Part shown: one piece after another, positions 62,481 through 64,000 of the stretch
How positions within the stretch are numbered: position 1 is the stretch's first letter
How the letters are laid out: every line of letters starts with the position of its first letter
Assembly: GCA_037127255.1 (NCBI GenBank)
Contig: JBANSL010000020.1
Span: 57,671,598 to 57,735,597, forward strand
Direction: 5' to 3'
DNA: 64,000 nucleotides
Source of the DNA: Persicaria tinctoria
Lineage: Eukaryota > Streptophyta > Magnoliopsida > Caryophyllales > Polygonaceae
Notes under the pieces: model-generated
Seen by the model: the letters and a program-made list of their open reading frames with translations, nothing else
Database searches by the model: none
What the model was told of the DNA's origin: nothing
Translations under genes and position numbers: made by a program

Positions 62481-63191
62481 CGGATTTCAATATAAGGTAA
62501 CATGATTATTATACATATATAACGCGCGCGCATAGATTGATCCATGGGAGGGTTTGCAAAGTATACAAATAATAAGGCTAAATTAGGGAACTATACAAAG
62601 TTGTGGGAATATTAGCAAACTATACACAACACTCTCCCACACGCGCTCTCACCACCCCGATCTCTCCTTCTTCGCAAGCTCTGACACGACAATAGAGGAT
62701 CTGATTTCGATCGTTGTAGGTATCGATTAACGCCGATCTCCTCCTGAATCTCGGTACTACATCCTTCTAACATCCAAGCATTACTGGATTGTATTTTTTA
62801 TGTCAGCATTCGTATAGTTGATAGATCTGTCGTTCATAGATCTGTGAAAAAAACTTCAATTCGTGTGTAAATATCGTTTTATATCCAATTGTTGAACTCG
62901 TATAGTGTAGATCGTGTAATTTCGACTTCGTTTGTTGCTGTTTCAATATAAATCAGAGTAAGTCGTCGACAATATATAGAATTTCAAGTTCTTCGTCGAT
63001 CTGCTTCGTTAATATATACTCGATCTGTCAACATCACGAAAGTTAAATCTGTCTGTTCAATGAATTCGAACTGTTGTGCTTGAATGAATTGAAAGGAAAT
63101 AATTATATGAATTGTTCTACATAGATCTGTTTTAAATTCTGGATTCGTTGTATAATGCTGACACTGTATGAGATTTCATAAATAAATAACA

Positions 63192-63405
63192 TGTATCTAA
63201 CTTATATCTATCATGCTGACACAGAATCAGAAGTAACTCATTGTACTTGTTTGCATATTGTCTGTATCTAACTTATATCTATCATGCTGACATGGAATCA
63301 GAAGTAACTCATTGTACTTGTTTGCATATTGTCTGTATCTAACTTATTTATATCATGCTGACACGGAATCAGAAGTAACTCATTGTACTTGTTTGCATAT
63401 TGTCT
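63192..63405. repeat. Three tandem copies of a 71-bp unit
   Basis: Units start tgtatctaactta at 63192, 63263 and 63334. Copies differ at a few bases (acacagaatc, acatggaatc, acacggaatc). Probably within the leader intron of the MULE transposase. Confidence 0.93.
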
Positions 63406-63431
63406 GTAATTAATTGATAGGTCAAACATAA

Positions 63432-64000
63432 ATGGAACCTCATGTGATTACAATAGTATTTGGTGGATCATGGGTATTTGCTGACACAGGCCTGGAATAC
63501 GTTGGAAATACAACATCAAAAGTATTTTTCTATATGATTCAACCACACTACATTGAAGAGAAAGGTGTGCCCTAGATTCAATGTAGACAATGTGCTTGAA
63601 TTGCAATTTAGTCATTTGCACCCATGCAAAAAGCTGAAAGCCCCACTTACAGTTGATTGTGACACTGATTTGAAAGAATTCCTCGATATATCAGCACTAG
63701 ATGGTGTAAACTATGCTGCTGAGTTGTGTGTCAGCATACAGGCACAAACACTTGCAATTGTTGACACAGATGACAGGGAGAGTAGGAAATCAGTTGGATT
63801 GATTGAGTATGACATGGAGCAAAATCATTTGATTGTTGACACTCAAATGTAGACAGTGGCGTCAGATGATATGTATGATGATATGGATGATGATAATGAC
63901 ATTGATTATGATGCTGACACCTGGAGGAGACTGCATTCTTCAATGCGCAGTAGAGATAAAACACTAGAAGATTACAGGGATGACAGCTCTAGCATGAGTA
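63432..64000 (+). pseudogene. MULE transposase N-terminus (PB1-like), frameshifted, partial
   Basis: ATG at 63432 starts MEPHVITIVFGGSWVFADTG, with a first frame ending at a TAG (63573-63575). The continuing homologous part (KVCPRFNVDNVLELQF, then DTDLKEFLDISA and AELCVSI) is in another frame from about 63555 and meets a TAG at 63850-63852. After that the same frame goes on with an Asp-rich linker (SDDMYDDMDDDNDIDYDAD) to the window edge. The layout equals the MULE at the left edge: start domain, then acidic linker. It is probably inactive unless introns bypass the breaks; the catalytic part lies outside. Confidence 0.68.

Larger units (their letters stand above)
62546..64000 (+). mobile_element. 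MULE, left end and transposase start; runs off the right edge
   Basis: A terminal region (gggagggtttgcaaagtata, then similar gcaaactatac words to 62630) is followed by a leader with a probable intron, a 71-bp tandem repeat (63192-63405) and a transposase N-terminus from 63432. The element continues beyond the window. Confidence 0.65.

Overview
The window is nuclear DNA from a flowering plant, most likely a eudicot. It has GT-AG introns, plant-only gene families (class II TCP factor, wall-associated-kinase-like receptor, LONGIFOLIA/TRM protein, plant-type RPA1) and a dense load of plant transposons. I cannot name the species; an asterid is a guess.

Five protein-coding genes can be read through. 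Going right: an RPA1 gene (5396-8702, +, 12 exons, 615 aa); a secreted glycerophosphodiester phosphodiesterase (9684-12707, -, 8 exons, 391 aa), convergent with RPA1; a single-coding-exon TCP factor of the TCP5/13/17 type (28087-29142, +); a wall-associated-kinase-like receptor kinase (43183-45707, -, 3 exons, 708 aa); and a LONGIFOLIA/TRM gene (46960-51541, -, 5 coding exons, 1102 aa). All exon joins were made by hand; in each case the exon lengths sum to an intact frame. The RPA1-GDPD-TCP order recalls Arabidopsis At5g08020-At5g08030-At5g08070, so this block looks like ancient conserved microsynteny stretched by transposons.

The rest is mostly mobile DNA. 1-5.0 kb: a MULE transposase end, a 5'-truncated LINE and a hAT-type element. 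12.7-28 kb (between GDPD and TCP): Stowaway-type MITEs, a hAT element with a perfect 8-bp target duplication, SINEs, a 3.1-kb CACTA element carrying exons of an EFR3/SRL2-like gene and sitting inside a SINE that itself split a MITE, a long-TIR Mutator-like element with a perfect 9-bp duplication, and a LINE fragment. 29-34.4 kb: LTR-like pieces, one broken by a hAT element that holds another LINE fragment. 34.7-43 kb: a nearly complete two-ORF LINE (minus strand) with a perfect 14-bp target duplication, disabled by stops, frameshifts, a deletion in the reverse transcriptase and a 902-bp hAT insertion. 53.7-64 kb: a SINE, more hAT elements, a fold-back MULE with a 22-copy minisatellite, another long-TIR element, two more MITEs, an LTR-like piece and the start of a second MULE whose transposase runs off the right edge.

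The genes do not form an operon-like unit. RPA1 acts in DNA replication and repair (its promoter shows E2F-type sites and a telo-box), GDPD in phospholipid turnover outside the cell, TCP in leaf and organ growth control, the receptor kinase at the plasma membrane and wall, and the TRM protein on microtubule arrays and cell elongation. No new cellular system is evident. The most unusual content is transposon architecture: nested insertions, gene capture, a SINE palindrome and a fold-back MULE with a satellite core.
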